Of a DNA stretch of 45,049 bases, positions 18,341 to 27,028 are shown in pieces. Under the pieces are notes generated by a model that was not told the origin of the DNA, did no database searches, and saw only the letters and a program-made list of their open reading frames with translations. The translations under genes and the position numbers were made by a program. The stretch is from an uncultured Lachnospiraceae bacterium (lineage in GTDB: Bacteria > Bacillota > Clostridia > Lachnospirales > Lachnospiraceae). Positions within the stretch are counted from its first letter, which is position 1. Each line of letters begins with the position of its first letter. The DNA lies in assembly GCA_946566685.1 (NCBI GenBank), contig CAMNXA010000026.1, positions 1-45,049 of the forward strand. The letters are read 5' to 3'.

Positions 18341-18518
18341 ACAGCCTGAATGGATGGATAATTTTCAAGGAAGCCCTAGAATATGTTTAAATCCTTCGGA
18401 TTAAAACGATCAGCACTAAGCTCGATGAGTTGCTGTGCAACTCATCGAGCTTAGTGTCTGCTATGCTATGAAAGGAGCGAGAGCGGGCTGACGGAAAATT
18501 ATCCATCCATTCAGGTGT
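18341..18518. mobile_element. 178-bp element with 22-bp terminal inverted repeats and central hairpin
   Basis: A perfect 22-bp inverted repeat occupies 18345-18366 and 18494-18515, beginning CCTGAATGGATGG and ending CCATCCATTCAGG. Pairing continues outward as ACA/TGT across one bulge. At the centre lies a perfect 20-bp stem (18414-18433 with 18437-18456) with a 3-nt loop, extended by CAG/CTG. No coding capacity and no clear target-site duplication are seen. The form is that of a MITE-like non-autonomous element or a structured RNA. Confidence 0.6.
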
Positions 18519-18586
18519 CACTTATGCATATATGTGAATAGTTATATATGAATATATGGTTCACGTAAATCCATAGGATTCCATCA

Positions 18587-18624
18587 CAAATATATTTGCT
18601 ACAGATTCCAGGTTGTGGTAAAAT
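18587..18624 (+). promoter_or_regulatory. Putative pgcA promoter with overlapping palindrome
   Basis: TTGCTA (18596-18601) and TAAAAT (18619-18624) are 17 bp apart, about 80 bp upstream of the gene start. The palindrome CAAATATATTTG (18587-18598) overlaps the -35 box and could be a repressor site. The call is by consensus only. Confidence 0.5.
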
Positions 18625-18702
18625 ATAAAAGATTAATGAATTGGGTCTTTGTTCTTGCAAAATGGGTGAGAAACAATATTATTCAAACAAGGAGGTTACG
18701 CA

Positions 18703-20424
18703 ATGGGATATCAGGAGCAATTTGAATTCTGGTTGGAGGATTCCTACTTTGACGATGCGACCAAACAGGAACTTCTGGCGATCAGGAACGATGAGAAGGA
18801 GATTGAGGACAGATTTTATAAGGATCTGGCGTTTGGCACGGGCGGTCTGCGCGGCGTGATCGGAGCCGGTACGAACCGTATGAATATCTATACGGTGCGC
18901 AAGGCTACGCAGGGACTGGCCAATTACATAAAGAAACAGGGCGGCGAGAAGAAGGGCGTGGCAATCGCATATGATTCCAGGAGAATGTCTCCGGAGTTTG
19001 CGGATGAGGCGGCGCTTTGTCTGGCGGCCAATGGCATCAAGGCTTATGTGTTTGATGCACTTCGGCCTACCCCCGAATTGTCTTTCGCGCTCAGGGAACT
19101 GGGCTGTATTTCCGGTATTGTGATCACTGCAAGCCATAATCCGCCGGAGTATAACGGTTATAAGTGCTATTGGGAGGACGGTGCCCAGGTAGCGGCTCCC
19201 AGGGATAAAGAGATCATTACAGAGGTCAACAACGTGACCGATTATCATACAGTTAAAACCATGGACAAGGAGGAGGCGAAGAAAGCTGGCCTCTATGAAG
19301 TCATCGGCAAAGAGATTGACGACAAATACATGGTAGAATTGAAGAAGCAGATCATTCATCCGGAAGTGATTCAGGAGATGGCGGAGGATATGAAGATTGT
19401 CTATTCGCCTTTCAACGGGACGGGCAATGTGCCGGTGAGAAGGATTCTTGCAGAACTTGGCTTTAAGAATGTGTATGTGGTACCGGAGCAGGAGATGCCG
19501 GATCCCGACTTTACCACGTTGGATTATCCGAATCCGGAGGATCCCAAGGCCTTTACGCTGGCGCTCAAACTGGCGAAGGAGAAGAACGCGGACATCGTGC
19601 TGGCTACAGATCCCGATGCGGACAGACTTGGCATCTATGCGTTGGATACCAAGAGCGGCGAATATGTGCCTTTCACAGGCAATATGTCCGGTATGCTGAT
19701 TGCAGAATATATCCTGAGAGAGCGGACGGCAGCAGGCAAAATGCCTGAGAATCCGGCCCTTGTCACGACTATCGTTACCACCAATATGGCGCGGGCAATC
19801 TCTGAGGATTACCATGTGAAATTTATTGAAGTCCTGACAGGCTTTAAGTACATCGGTGAGCAGATTAAATTGTTTGAACAGAGCGGTTCCAACAATTATG
19901 TGTTTGGTTTAGAGGAGAGTTATGGCTGTCTGGCGGGTACCCATGCGAGAGATAAGGATGCCATTGTAGCGGTAATGTGCCTGTGCGAGATGGCTGCATG
20001 GTGCAAGAAACAGGGTAAGACCGTGTGGGATCAGATGATCACACTTTATGAGAAATATGGCTACTTTAAAGAGAGCCAGTATTCCATCACCATGAAGGGT
20101 ATCGATGGGGCAAAAGAGATTGAGGAGCTGATGAACAAGCTGCGTAAGGATCCGCCGAAGAACTTTGGCGAGTTGAAAGTCAAAGAGTTCAGGGATTACG
20201 ATACCGGAAAGACTCTGAATTTGGAGACTGGTGCAGAGGGCGAGACGGGACTGCCGCAGTCCAATGTGCTGTATTTCGATCTGACCAATGATTCCTGGTG
20301 CTGCGCAAGACCTTCCGGCACGGAGCCGAAGATCAAATTCTATATGGGCGTGAAGGGAACGAGCCTTGAGGATGCACAGGCCAAACTGGATCAGTTGACG
20401 GAAGATCTTAAGAAAAATCTGTAA
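18703..20424 (+). CDS. pgcA: Alpha-phosphoglucomutase (phospho-sugar mutase)
   Basis: It interconverts glucose-6-phosphate and glucose-1-phosphate, feeding rfbA and other nucleotide-sugar pathways. The 573-residue length fits the Firmicute PgcA type. Visible motifs are the phosphoserine loop TASHNPPEYNGYK (Ser144), metal-binding DPDADRLG, sugar-binding GLEESYGC and phosphate-binding RPSGTEPKIKFY. The start is supported by AAGGAGG about 9 nt upstream. It follows the 730-bp structured gap, has its own likely promoter and ends in a hairpin, so it is probably a separate transcription unit. Confidence 0.95.
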   Translation: MGYQEQFEFWLEDSYFDDATKQELLAIRNDEKEIEDRFYKDLAFGTGGLRGVIGAGTNRMNIYTVRKATQGLANYIKKQGGEKKGVAIAYDSRRMSPEFADEAALCLAANGIKAYVFDALRPTPELSFALRELGCISGIVITASHNPPEYNGYKCYWEDGAQVAAPRDKEIITEVNNVTDYHTVKTMDKEEAKKAGLYEVIGKEIDDKYMVELKKQIIHPEVIQEMAEDMKIVYSPFNGTGNVPVRRILAELGFKNVYVVPEQEMPDPDFTTLDYPNPEDPKAFTLALKLAKEKNADIVLATDPDADRLGIYALDTKSGEYVPFTGNMSGMLIAEYILRERTAAGKMPENPALVTTIVTTNMARAISEDYHVKFIEVLTGFKYIGEQIKLFEQSGSNNYVFGLEESYGCLAGTHARDKDAIVAVMCLCEMAAWCKKQGKTVWDQMITLYEKYGYFKESQYSITMKGIDGAKEIEELMNKLRKDPPKNFGELKVKEFRDYDTGKTLNLETGAEGETGLPQSNVLYFDLTNDSWCCARPSGTEPKIKFYMGVKGTSLEDAQAKLDQLTEDLKKNL

Positions 20425-20437
20425 GAAAAGCATGACA

Positions 20438-20470
20438 ATCGCCCTGCGGTGAGCAGGGCGATTTCATTAC
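20438..20470 (+). terminator. Stem-loop terminator after pgcA
   Basis: The perfect 10-bp stem ATCGCCCTGC / GCAGGGCGAT (20438-20462) has a 5-nt loop and is followed by TTCATT, a weak T-tract. It is probably a terminator with partial readthrough into the next gene. Confidence 0.65.
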
Positions 20471-20494
20471 ATCTTGTAAGCAGGAGGCGTGACA

Positions 20495-21916
20495 GTGGGC
20501 AATCGGATCTGGAAGATGGATAATGTGAGAAAGACCATAAATTACCTTAAGAAGAACGGCATCAGTCATGCATACTATGCGGCGAAGGAACGTGTGGAGG
20601 AAGAGCGGACGGCGAATTACTGCTATATTGCTCCTGCGGAAGAAAAGCTTATGAGACAGCGGCGGGAGATGGAGAACAATCCCTGCCTGTTCAGTATTGT
20701 AACGCCGGCTTATGAGACGGAGGAGACTCATTTGCGGGAGATGATTGCGTCTGTGCGTGCCCAGAGTTTTCGCAAGTGGGAACTGATCATTGTGGATGCA
20801 TCGAAGAGTGACCGGGTGGAAAATACGGTGCGCCAGGTGTTGGAAGAGACCAAAGATATACGTGTTAAGTACCGCCGCCTTACGAAGAATCTGGGAATTT
20901 CCGGAAACACCAATGCCGGTATTGCACTGGCGGCCGGAGAATATATTGCACTTCTGGATCATGATGATTTCATAACGCCTGATGCTTTATACTGTATGGC
21001 AGTAGCCGTACAGGAGAGCAGAGTGCAGAGCTGTGCGCCTGTCCTGCTCTACTCAGATGAAGATAAATACGATGAAACGTCCAAAATATTTATCTCTCCC
21101 CATATAAAACAAAAATTTAATCTGGATTTAGCGCTGTCGAATAATTACGTGTGTCATTTTATGGCAGTAGAGGCAAAGACCATGAAAACGTTGCAACTGC
21201 GCGGAGAATACGATGGGGCACAGGATTACGATCTGGTGTTACGGATTGTGGATAACTTATTAAAGAGGGGATTTTCGGGCAGAATGGACAGTGTGATTGT
21301 TCATATTCCAAGAGTGCTCTATCATTGGCGCTCCCATGCCCAGTCTACAGCATTGAATACACAGAGTAAGACCTATGCTTACGAGGCAGGCAGGAGGGCT
21401 TTGGAGGATTTTTGCAGGGAACAGGGCTTAGCAGCACAGGTGGAGCACAGTCTGCATCTGGGATTCTATGACATCTGTTATGAACCGGATATTCTGACAG
21501 TCAGGCAGGATGTGGGCGTTGTTGGCGGCAGGATCCTGGATACCAGCGGCCGTATTTATGCGGGCGGCTATGATGAGATGGGTCAATGTCTGTTCCAGGG
21601 ATTAAACAGTCATTACAGCGGCGGCAGTACACACCGGGCCGTCTTAAAACAGGATTGCGAGGCGGTGGATGTCCGCTGTATGCGGGTGCGGGAGGAATTG
21701 CAGCCAGTCTTTACACAGATTCTGGGGATACCTTACAGGGAGAGAGTGGTACAGGTTAAGACAAGACATGGGAAAAAAGATAGGATCATTGCCAATGTGG
21801 CGGGACTTAACTGTGATGAGGCCGGTTATCGGAAGCTGAGCCTGGCTTTTGGACAGGCTGTGCGCAATGAGGGGTATCTGGCCGTGTGGGATCCGGAGAT
21901 TACGGTCAGATTATAA
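20495..21916 (+). CDS. Family 2 glycosyltransferase with a truncated second module
   Basis: A 473-residue product from GTG 20495; AGGAGG at 20482-20487 gives a 7-nt spacer, whereas GTG 20489 would be too close. Residues about 60-330 form a complete GT2 module (FSIVTPAYET, IIVDASKS, GISGNTNAG, LLDHDDF, VLYHWRSH) most like the third module of the giant enzyme at 10.1 kb. The remainder starts at VGVVGGRILDTSGRIYAGG, which corresponds to only the second half of the following module type. The nucleotide-binding half (IVIP...NNDT) is missing. It is probably active through its first module. The acceptor and donor are unknown. Confidence 0.88.
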   Translation: MGNRIWKMDNVRKTINYLKKNGISHAYYAAKERVEEERTANYCYIAPAEEKLMRQRREMENNPCLFSIVTPAYETEETHLREMIASVRAQSFRKWELIIVDASKSDRVENTVRQVLEETKDIRVKYRRLTKNLGISGNTNAGIALAAGEYIALLDHDDFITPDALYCMAVAVQESRVQSCAPVLLYSDEDKYDETSKIFISPHIKQKFNLDLALSNNYVCHFMAVEAKTMKTLQLRGEYDGAQDYDLVLRIVDNLLKRGFSGRMDSVIVHIPRVLYHWRSHAQSTALNTQSKTYAYEAGRRALEDFCREQGLAAQVEHSLHLGFYDICYEPDILTVRQDVGVVGGRILDTSGRIYAGGYDEMGQCLFQGLNSHYSGGSTHRAVLKQDCEAVDVRCMRVREELQPVFTQILGIPYRERVVQVKTRHGKKDRIIANVAGLNCDEAGYRKLSLAFGQAVRNEGYLAVWDPEITVRL

Positions 21917-22018
21917 GAGTGATCAGGGATGTAGATAGAGATTCCATAAGTTTGTGTTGGAGCGTCACAAATTCATGGAGGAAAGGCTTGTGTAAACGCT
22001 TCGGAATGGGGAGTGCAT

Positions 22019-23050
22019 ATGAGACGGAGACAGTTTAATAAGACAGGAACAAAACCGCATCATGACAGTGGCAGGTCGAAAGATAACGGACAGGTTCGTT
22101 CCACGATCATCATCCCTAATTATAATGGAATAAAGTATATCGAGAACTGTCTGAAATCTTTGGAGCCGGAACCGGCCAGGGTGATCGTGGTGGACAATGG
22201 CTCCACGGATGGCAGCAGGGAGTTGGTGGAAGAAAAGTTCCCGTCTGTGAAGGTAATTGCGCTGGAGGATAACCAGGGCTTTTGCAAAGCGGTAAACCTG
22301 GGAATTGCGGACAGCAAAACAACATATGTTATTTTATTGAACAATGACACCGTGATCAGGCGGGGATTTGTGCGTGCCCTGGAGGAGCCGCTGCAACAGG
22401 ATAGGAGGATTTTTTCAGGGGCAGCACAGATGATCAATCTAAGCAAGCCGCACCTGATGGATGATGCAGGGGATTATTACTGTGCGCTGGGCTGGGCATT
22501 TGCGGCTGGCAAGGATAAGGACAGGGAGGCGTATCAGCGGGAGAGAGAGATTTTTGCATCCTGTGGGGGTGCCTGTATCTATCGCCGGGGGATATTATCC
22601 CGGATAGGGCTTTTGGATGAAAATCATTTTGCCTATCTGGAAGATATTGATATAGGATACCGGGCCAGAATAGCGGGATACCGGAATCTCTATATCCCCG
22701 AGGCACAGGTCTATCATGCGGGAAGCGCCTCTTCCGGGTCCAGACATAACGAGTTCAAGGTGGATCTTTCAGCCAGGAACAGTATTTATCTAATCTACAA
22801 AAATATGCCCTTTTTACAGATTATAATAAATCTGCCCTTTTTGCTGATCGGATATTTTGTGAAAACTTTCTTTTTTATCCGCAAAGGACTGGGCGGTGTG
22901 TATGTAAAGGGCCTGCTCAAGGGAATTCGACTGTGCCTGTCTGCGGAAGGAAAAGCCTGCAAGGTGCGTTTTAAACTTGAAAATCTGCCAGCTTATGTCA
23001 GGATACAATGGGAGTTGTGGCGTAACATATGTTATAGGATTTGTTTTTGA
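22019..23050 (+). CDS. Family 2 glycosyltransferase, WbbL/rhamnosyltransferase-like
   Basis: A 343-residue enzyme. Residues about 25-240 carry the GT2 fold: STIIIPNYNGIKYIENCL, VIVVDNGSTDGS, NQGFCKAVNLGI, LLNNDT, GGACIYRRGIL and the catalytic-region LEDIDIGYRARIAGY. The C-terminal hydrophobic stretch (about 260-290) suggests membrane association, as in WbbL-like rhamnosyltransferases. ATG 22019 is chosen with GGGGAG upstream; GTG 22013 is an alternative. It may add the first rhamnose to the lipid-linked primer made by the next gene's product, but the donor is inferred from context only. Confidence 0.88.
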   Translation: MRRRQFNKTGTKPHHDSGRSKDNGQVRSTIIIPNYNGIKYIENCLKSLEPEPARVIVVDNGSTDGSRELVEEKFPSVKVIALEDNQGFCKAVNLGIADSKTTYVILLNNDTVIRRGFVRALEEPLQQDRRIFSGAAQMINLSKPHLMDDAGDYYCALGWAFAAGKDKDREAYQREREIFASCGGACIYRRGILSRIGLLDENHFAYLEDIDIGYRARIAGYRNLYIPEAQVYHAGSASSGSRHNEFKVDLSARNSIYLIYKNMPFLQIIINLPFLLIGYFVKTFFFIRKGLGGVYVKGLLKGIRLCLSAEGKACKVRFKLENLPAYVRIQWELWRNICYRICF

Positions 23051-23083
23051 GCAATCACGCTGAATTGCAGTTATAATCCGCGG

Positions 23084-23112
23084 TTGTGTTTTTAATGCAT
23101 ATATTGTAAAAT
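23084..23112 (+). promoter_or_regulatory. Putative promoter upstream of the initiating sugar transferase
   Basis: TTGTGT (23084-23089) and TAAAAT (23107-23112) are 17 bp apart in an AT-rich gap, about 43 bp upstream of the start codon. Confidence 0.45.
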
Positions 23113-23154
23113 AAAAGGAAAATTGCTTACCATACCTCCGTGAGAGGCTTGCAT

Positions 23155-24564
23155 ATGATTAAAGATAACCAGAAGTATTTTAACAGACTGCACGTTGTGC
23201 TGGATGCTGTGATCGTAGCGGCATCCTATACGTTAGCCTGGTATTTGAAGTTTGCCAGTCCTTTTTCAGCCACCGATCCCAGTGTCGGTGCCCTTGACGT
23301 GCACACTTATTTTGAGATGTTGTATGTGATCGTGCCTGGTTATCTGATTCTGTATTATTCCTTTAATCTGTATACGCCCAAGCGGGCAACAGTCCATAAA
23401 TACGAAATTATCAATATCTTCCAGGCCAATACCGTGGGGATGGTTCTGTTGATGGCCGGCTGGTATCTGATCGCACAGATTCACTTTTCCCGTACCATGA
23501 TGGCAATGTTCTATGGGATCAACATTGTTCTGACCACGCTTGGACGTTCTCTCATCCGCATGCTTTTGCAGTATTTCCGCGAAAAAGGTTACAATCTGAA
23601 ATATATCCTGCTGGTGGGATATTCCCGTGCGGCGGAGGAGTACATTAAGCGTATCAATGCCAATCCCCAATGGGGATATGTGGTGCGGGGCATTCTGGAT
23701 GATATGGTGCCCAGCGGTACGGTTTATAAAGGGGTTAAGGTAGTGGGCCGCATTGAGAACCTGCTCTATATCCTGCCGCAGAACAAGCTGGATGAGATCG
23801 CGATTACTCTTTCTTTGAAAGATTATGACAATCTGGAACATATTGTGGATCTTTGTGAAAAATCCGGGGTGCACACGAAATTCATTCCCGACTATAACAG
23901 CCTCTTCCCAAGCAGGCCCTACACAGAGGATTTGATGGGACTTCCGGTGATCAATATCCGTTATGTGCCGCTTACGAATACGCTCAACTGGTGCACAAAG
24001 CGTGTGATGGATGTTCTGGTGTCGCTGGTGGGGCTGGTGATATCCCTGCCGATTATGCTGATAGCTGCCATAGCAATCAAATGTACATCCAGGGGGCCTG
24101 TGATATTCAAGCAGGAGCGGATCGGGCTGCATAACAAGCCGTTCAGGATGTACAAATTCCGTACCATGGAGGTGCAAAAACCTTCCCAGGAGGAAAAAGG
24201 CTGGACGAAAAAGGATGATCCGAGGGTGACAAGGGTTGGTAAATTTTTAAGACGGACGAGCATTGATGAACTGCCGCAGCTTTTCAATATTATCAAAGGA
24301 GATATGAGCGTGGTGGGACCGAGGCCGGAGCGGCCGCAGTTCGTGGAACAGTTTAAGGAAGAGATACCGCGTTATATGGTGAAACATCAGGTAAGGCCCG
24401 GGCTGACAGGGTGGGCGCAGATCAACGGCTACCGCGGCGATACATCAATAAAACGAAGAATTGAACACGATATTTTCTACATTGAAAACTGGACGCTCTC
24501 TTTTGACATCAAGATTATGTTCCTTACGATTTTCAAGGGATTCATCAATAAAAACGCTTATTGA
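23155..24564 (+). CDS. Undecaprenyl-phosphate sugar phosphotransferase (WcaJ-type)
   Basis: A 469-residue polyprenyl-phosphate glycosyl-1-phosphate transferase that would start glycan synthesis by moving a sugar-phosphate from a nucleotide sugar onto undecaprenyl phosphate. Four N-terminal membrane helices (about 1-140) precede a Rossmann-like CoA_binding_3 region (about 145-260, ILLVGYSRAAEEY). A further membrane segment and the bacterial sugar-transferase domain follow (about 280-469), with KRVMDVLVSLVGLV, FKQERIGL, YKFRTM, RRTSIDELPQLFNIIKGDMSVVGPRP and RPGLTGWAQING. ATG 23155 is used with GAGAGG 7 nt upstream. The sugar (glucose, galactose or N-acetyl form) cannot be told. Confidence 0.93.
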   Translation: MIKDNQKYFNRLHVVLDAVIVAASYTLAWYLKFASPFSATDPSVGALDVHTYFEMLYVIVPGYLILYYSFNLYTPKRATVHKYEIINIFQANTVGMVLLMAGWYLIAQIHFSRTMMAMFYGINIVLTTLGRSLIRMLLQYFREKGYNLKYILLVGYSRAAEEYIKRINANPQWGYVVRGILDDMVPSGTVYKGVKVVGRIENLLYILPQNKLDEIAITLSLKDYDNLEHIVDLCEKSGVHTKFIPDYNSLFPSRPYTEDLMGLPVINIRYVPLTNTLNWCTKRVMDVLVSLVGLVISLPIMLIAAIAIKCTSRGPVIFKQERIGLHNKPFRMYKFRTMEVQKPSQEEKGWTKKDDPRVTRVGKFLRRTSIDELPQLFNIIKGDMSVVGPRPERPQFVEQFKEEIPRYMVKHQVRPGLTGWAQINGYRGDTSIKRRIEHDIFYIENWTLSFDIKIMFLTIFKGFINKNAY

Positions 24565-24631
24565 GGACATAATAAGACAAAATGTTAATTCTTAAGAAAT
24601 TCGGAAGAATTGCCAAAGCGGCATAATTATA

Positions 24632-24659
24632 TTGCAATTATACCAAGATGTAGTATAAT
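24632..24659 (+). promoter_or_regulatory. Promoter of LCP gene
   Basis: TTGCAA (24632-24637) and a consensus TATAAT (24654-24659) are 16 bp apart, about 100 bp upstream of the start. An inverted repeat, ATAATT-(7 nt)-AATTAT, overlaps the -35 box. Confidence 0.65.
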
Positions 24660-24762
24660 CTTATAAGAATAGACACAAAAGCTTGCCTTTTTGGCTAAAA
24701 TGTGACAAAATAGGAAACGGAATTTATTGTAAATTTTGTTGGGAATTAAGGGAGTACGGAAT

Positions 24763-25965
24763 ATGGCTAAACATTACGAAGATGAGTATGATGAGGATGA
24801 TTACAGGCCCAGAAAAAAGTCTTCTTCCAGGAGCGGTTCGAAGTCTTCCGGCAGGAAGTCCTCCGGATCTGGCAAGAAGTCTTCCGGCAAGAAGTCCTCG
24901 GCGAAGAGTAAGAAGCAGCAGGCAAAGAAACAGCGCAGACGGATCATTATTTTTATCATTGAGATCATTATCCTGGTGGTAGCGGTAGTTGTCCTCTACG
25001 GTGTTATGAAGGGAACCGGAAGCGGTAAAGTAGAACTGAACGATGAGAAGATCATCATCAATGATACCGTGGAACAGGCTCAGGAAACGACCATGAAGGG
25101 CTACCGGAACATTGCCCTCTTCGGTGTGGACTCCACCACGGGCGCATTGACCAAAAATACGCGAAGTGATACGATTATGATCGCTTCTATCAATCAGGAT
25201 ACGGGAGAATGTAAGCTGGTTTCCGTATACCGCGATACGTATCTGAACCTGAGCAATGATTCCTATAATAAATGTAACGCGGCTTACGCAAAGGGAGGCC
25301 CTGAGCAGGCGATCAATATGCTCAACATGAATCTGGATATGAATATCACAGATTTTGTCACCGTAGGTTTTGCAGGGCTGACGGATACCATCGATGCGCT
25401 GGGCGGCGTATATATCGATGTGGACAGTTCGGAGATCAGCCACCTGAACAACTACCAGCTCTGTATTGCGGAGGACTTAAAGAGATCCTACACGCCGGTA
25501 GAGCAGACGGGACGTCAGCTGTTAGATGGTTTACAGGCCACCGGTTACTGCCGTATCCGTTATACAGCGGGCGATGACTTTAAACGTGCTGAGAGGCAGA
25601 GAGAGGTGCTGATGGCAGTGGCGGATCAGGCCAAGCAGGCATCGCTGACACAGCTGACAAGTACCGCGGATGCGGTGTTCAGTGAAGTATATACATCTCT
25701 GGATCTGTCAGAGATCGTAGACATGCTGGGTGATGTTGGCACTTACTACATTTCCGATCAGGCCGGGTTCCCGCGGGAAGAGAACCGTGCCACAGGAACG
25801 ATCGGATCGAAAGGCTCCTGCGTCATCCCTCTGAATCTGGAGGACAACGTCAAATGGCTGCACGAGTTCCTGTTTGACGCTACGGATTATGAACCATCGG
25901 AGACGGTCAAGAAATGCAGTCAGAAGATATATGAAGATACAAACGGATATCTGAAGAAAGAATAA
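24763..25965 (+). CDS. LytR-CpsA-Psr family wall-polymer ligase
   Basis: LCP enzymes move lipid-linked polymers onto peptidoglycan at the outer face of the membrane. The 400-residue product has an acidic then Ser/Lys-rich basic cytoplasmic tail with repeated SSGKKSS-type units (about 1-58), one membrane helix (about 62-82) and an LCP domain (about 105-300). The LCP domain has NIALFGVDS, TRSDTIMIASI, DFVTVGFAGLTDTIDALGGVYIDVD and the arginine-rich RIRYTAGDDFKRAERQREVL. A further extracellular part reaches the C-terminus. ATG 24763 is used with GGGAG upstream. It has its own consensus promoter and terminator, so it is probably monocistronic. In context it is the likely attachment enzyme for the glycan made by the surrounding genes. 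Confidence 0.93.
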   Translation: MAKHYEDEYDEDDYRPRKKSSSRSGSKSSGRKSSGSGKKSSGKKSSAKSKKQQAKKQRRRIIIFIIEIIILVVAVVVLYGVMKGTGSGKVELNDEKIIINDTVEQAQETTMKGYRNIALFGVDSTTGALTKNTRSDTIMIASINQDTGECKLVSVYRDTYLNLSNDSYNKCNAAYAKGGPEQAINMLNMNLDMNITDFVTVGFAGLTDTIDALGGVYIDVDSSEISHLNNYQLCIAEDLKRSYTPVEQTGRQLLDGLQATGYCRIRYTAGDDFKRAERQREVLMAVADQAKQASLTQLTSTADAVFSEVYTSLDLSEIVDMLGDVGTYYISDQAGFPREENRATGTIGSKGSCVIPLNLEDNVKWLHEFLFDATDYEPSETVKKCSQKIYEDTNGYLKKE

Positions 25966-25972
25966 GAGCAGA

Positions 25973-25998
25973 GGGGCTTGTATGGCAAGCCCCTTTTT
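25973..25998 (+). terminator. Intrinsic terminator after LCP gene
   Basis: The perfect 8-bp stem GGGGCTTG / CAAGCCCC has a 5-nt loop and is followed by TTTTT, directly after the stop codon. Confidence 0.9.
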
Positions 25999-26029
25999 CC
26001 CGTAATAAAAGCGGATGGAGGGAAAAAAC

Positions 26030-26959
26030 GTGGATCGGGTAGACATTATTATTCCCACCTATAAGCCTGACCAGAAGTTTCTGGGATTGATCGATAAACT
26101 GGAACATCAGAGCGTACCAATCAACCGGATTATCGTCATGAACACGGAGCAGAAATATTTTGACAGACTGGTCTATGGTACTTCCTTTTTAAAAGAACAT
26201 CATAATATAGTAGTGAGGCATCTGTCGAAAAGAGAATATGACCACGGCCGTACCAGAAATCAGGGCGTAAGACATTCAGATGCTGATTATTTTATCATGA
26301 TGACACAGGATGCGGTGCCTGCCGATGCATATGTGGTGGAGCGGCTGCTTGGGAAACTGCACCAGGAAAACGTGGCGGTGTCCTATGCCAGACAGCTGCC
26401 AGACGAGAACAGCAGCGAGGAGGAGCGGTATACGAGAAACTTCAATTATCCGCCTGAATCCAGAATGAAAGATAAAAGCCAGCTGCCAGAACTGGGTATT
26501 AAGACTTTTTTCTGTTCCAATGTCTGTGCCGCATATGACAGGAAGATTTTTGACAGCCTGGGCGGTTTTGTGAAACATACGATATTTAATGAGGATATGC
26601 TCTATGCGGCCAAAGCGGTGGAGGCGGGATATGCCATCGCCTATGCGGCCGATGCGCAGGTCTATCATTCCCATGATTATACCAATGCACAGCAGTTTCA
26701 CCGGAATTTTGACCTGGGGGTATCCCAGGCGGAGCATCTGGAAGTGTTTGAAAAATACCCTTCAGAGTCGGAGGGAATACGCATGGTAAGAGGACTTGCG
26801 GCTCATTTGAAAAAAAGGAAGTTAAGAAGAAGGATTCCCCATGTGCTGTGTCAGAGTGCGTGTAAGTATGCGGGGTATCTTCTGGGCAGGAATTACCGCA
26901 GACTGCCCAGGCGCCTTGTGGTTGCCATGTCTTCCAACAAGGAATACTGGCTGCACTGA
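26030..26959 (+). CDS. Family 2 glycosyltransferase (RfbF/rhamnosyltransferase-like)
   Basis: A 309-residue enzyme with the GT2 fold: VDIIIPTYKPDQKFLGL, RIIVMNTEQ, the DHGRTRNQG motif seen in many rhamnosyltransferases, MMTQDAVP in place of a classic DxD, and FNEDMLYAAKAVEAGY. GTG 26030 is chosen because GGAGGG at 26017-26022 gives a 7-nt spacer; the ATG at 26015 overlaps that ribosome site. The same arrangement is seen at rfbB. It lies between the LCP terminator and glmS. dTDP-rhamnose as donor is likely from the family resemblance and locus, but not proven. Confidence 0.88.
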   Translation: MDRVDIIIPTYKPDQKFLGLIDKLEHQSVPINRIIVMNTEQKYFDRLVYGTSFLKEHHNIVVRHLSKREYDHGRTRNQGVRHSDADYFIMMTQDAVPADAYVVERLLGKLHQENVAVSYARQLPDENSSEEERYTRNFNYPPESRMKDKSQLPELGIKTFFCSNVCAAYDRKIFDSLGGFVKHTIFNEDMLYAAKAVEAGYAIAYAADAQVYHSHDYTNAQQFHRNFDLGVSQAEHLEVFEKYPSESEGIRMVRGLAAHLKKRKLRRRIPHVLCQSACKYAGYLLGRNYRRLPRRLVVAMSSNKEYWLH

Positions 26960-27028
26960 GAAGATACGGGGCAGTTCCGGGACAGGTGGGAACTAAGAAA
27001 GAGGGATAGGAAGCAGGAGGACATAAAC

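Noticed and set aside
24724..25443. Reverse-strand open frame opposite the LCP gene
   Set aside because: The forward strand carries clear LCP motifs; the reverse product has no recognisable features.
26960..27028. glmS ribozyme
   Set aside because: The 69-nt gap is too short and lacks the conserved ribozyme core; only a weak AGTTCC/GGAACT stem is present.
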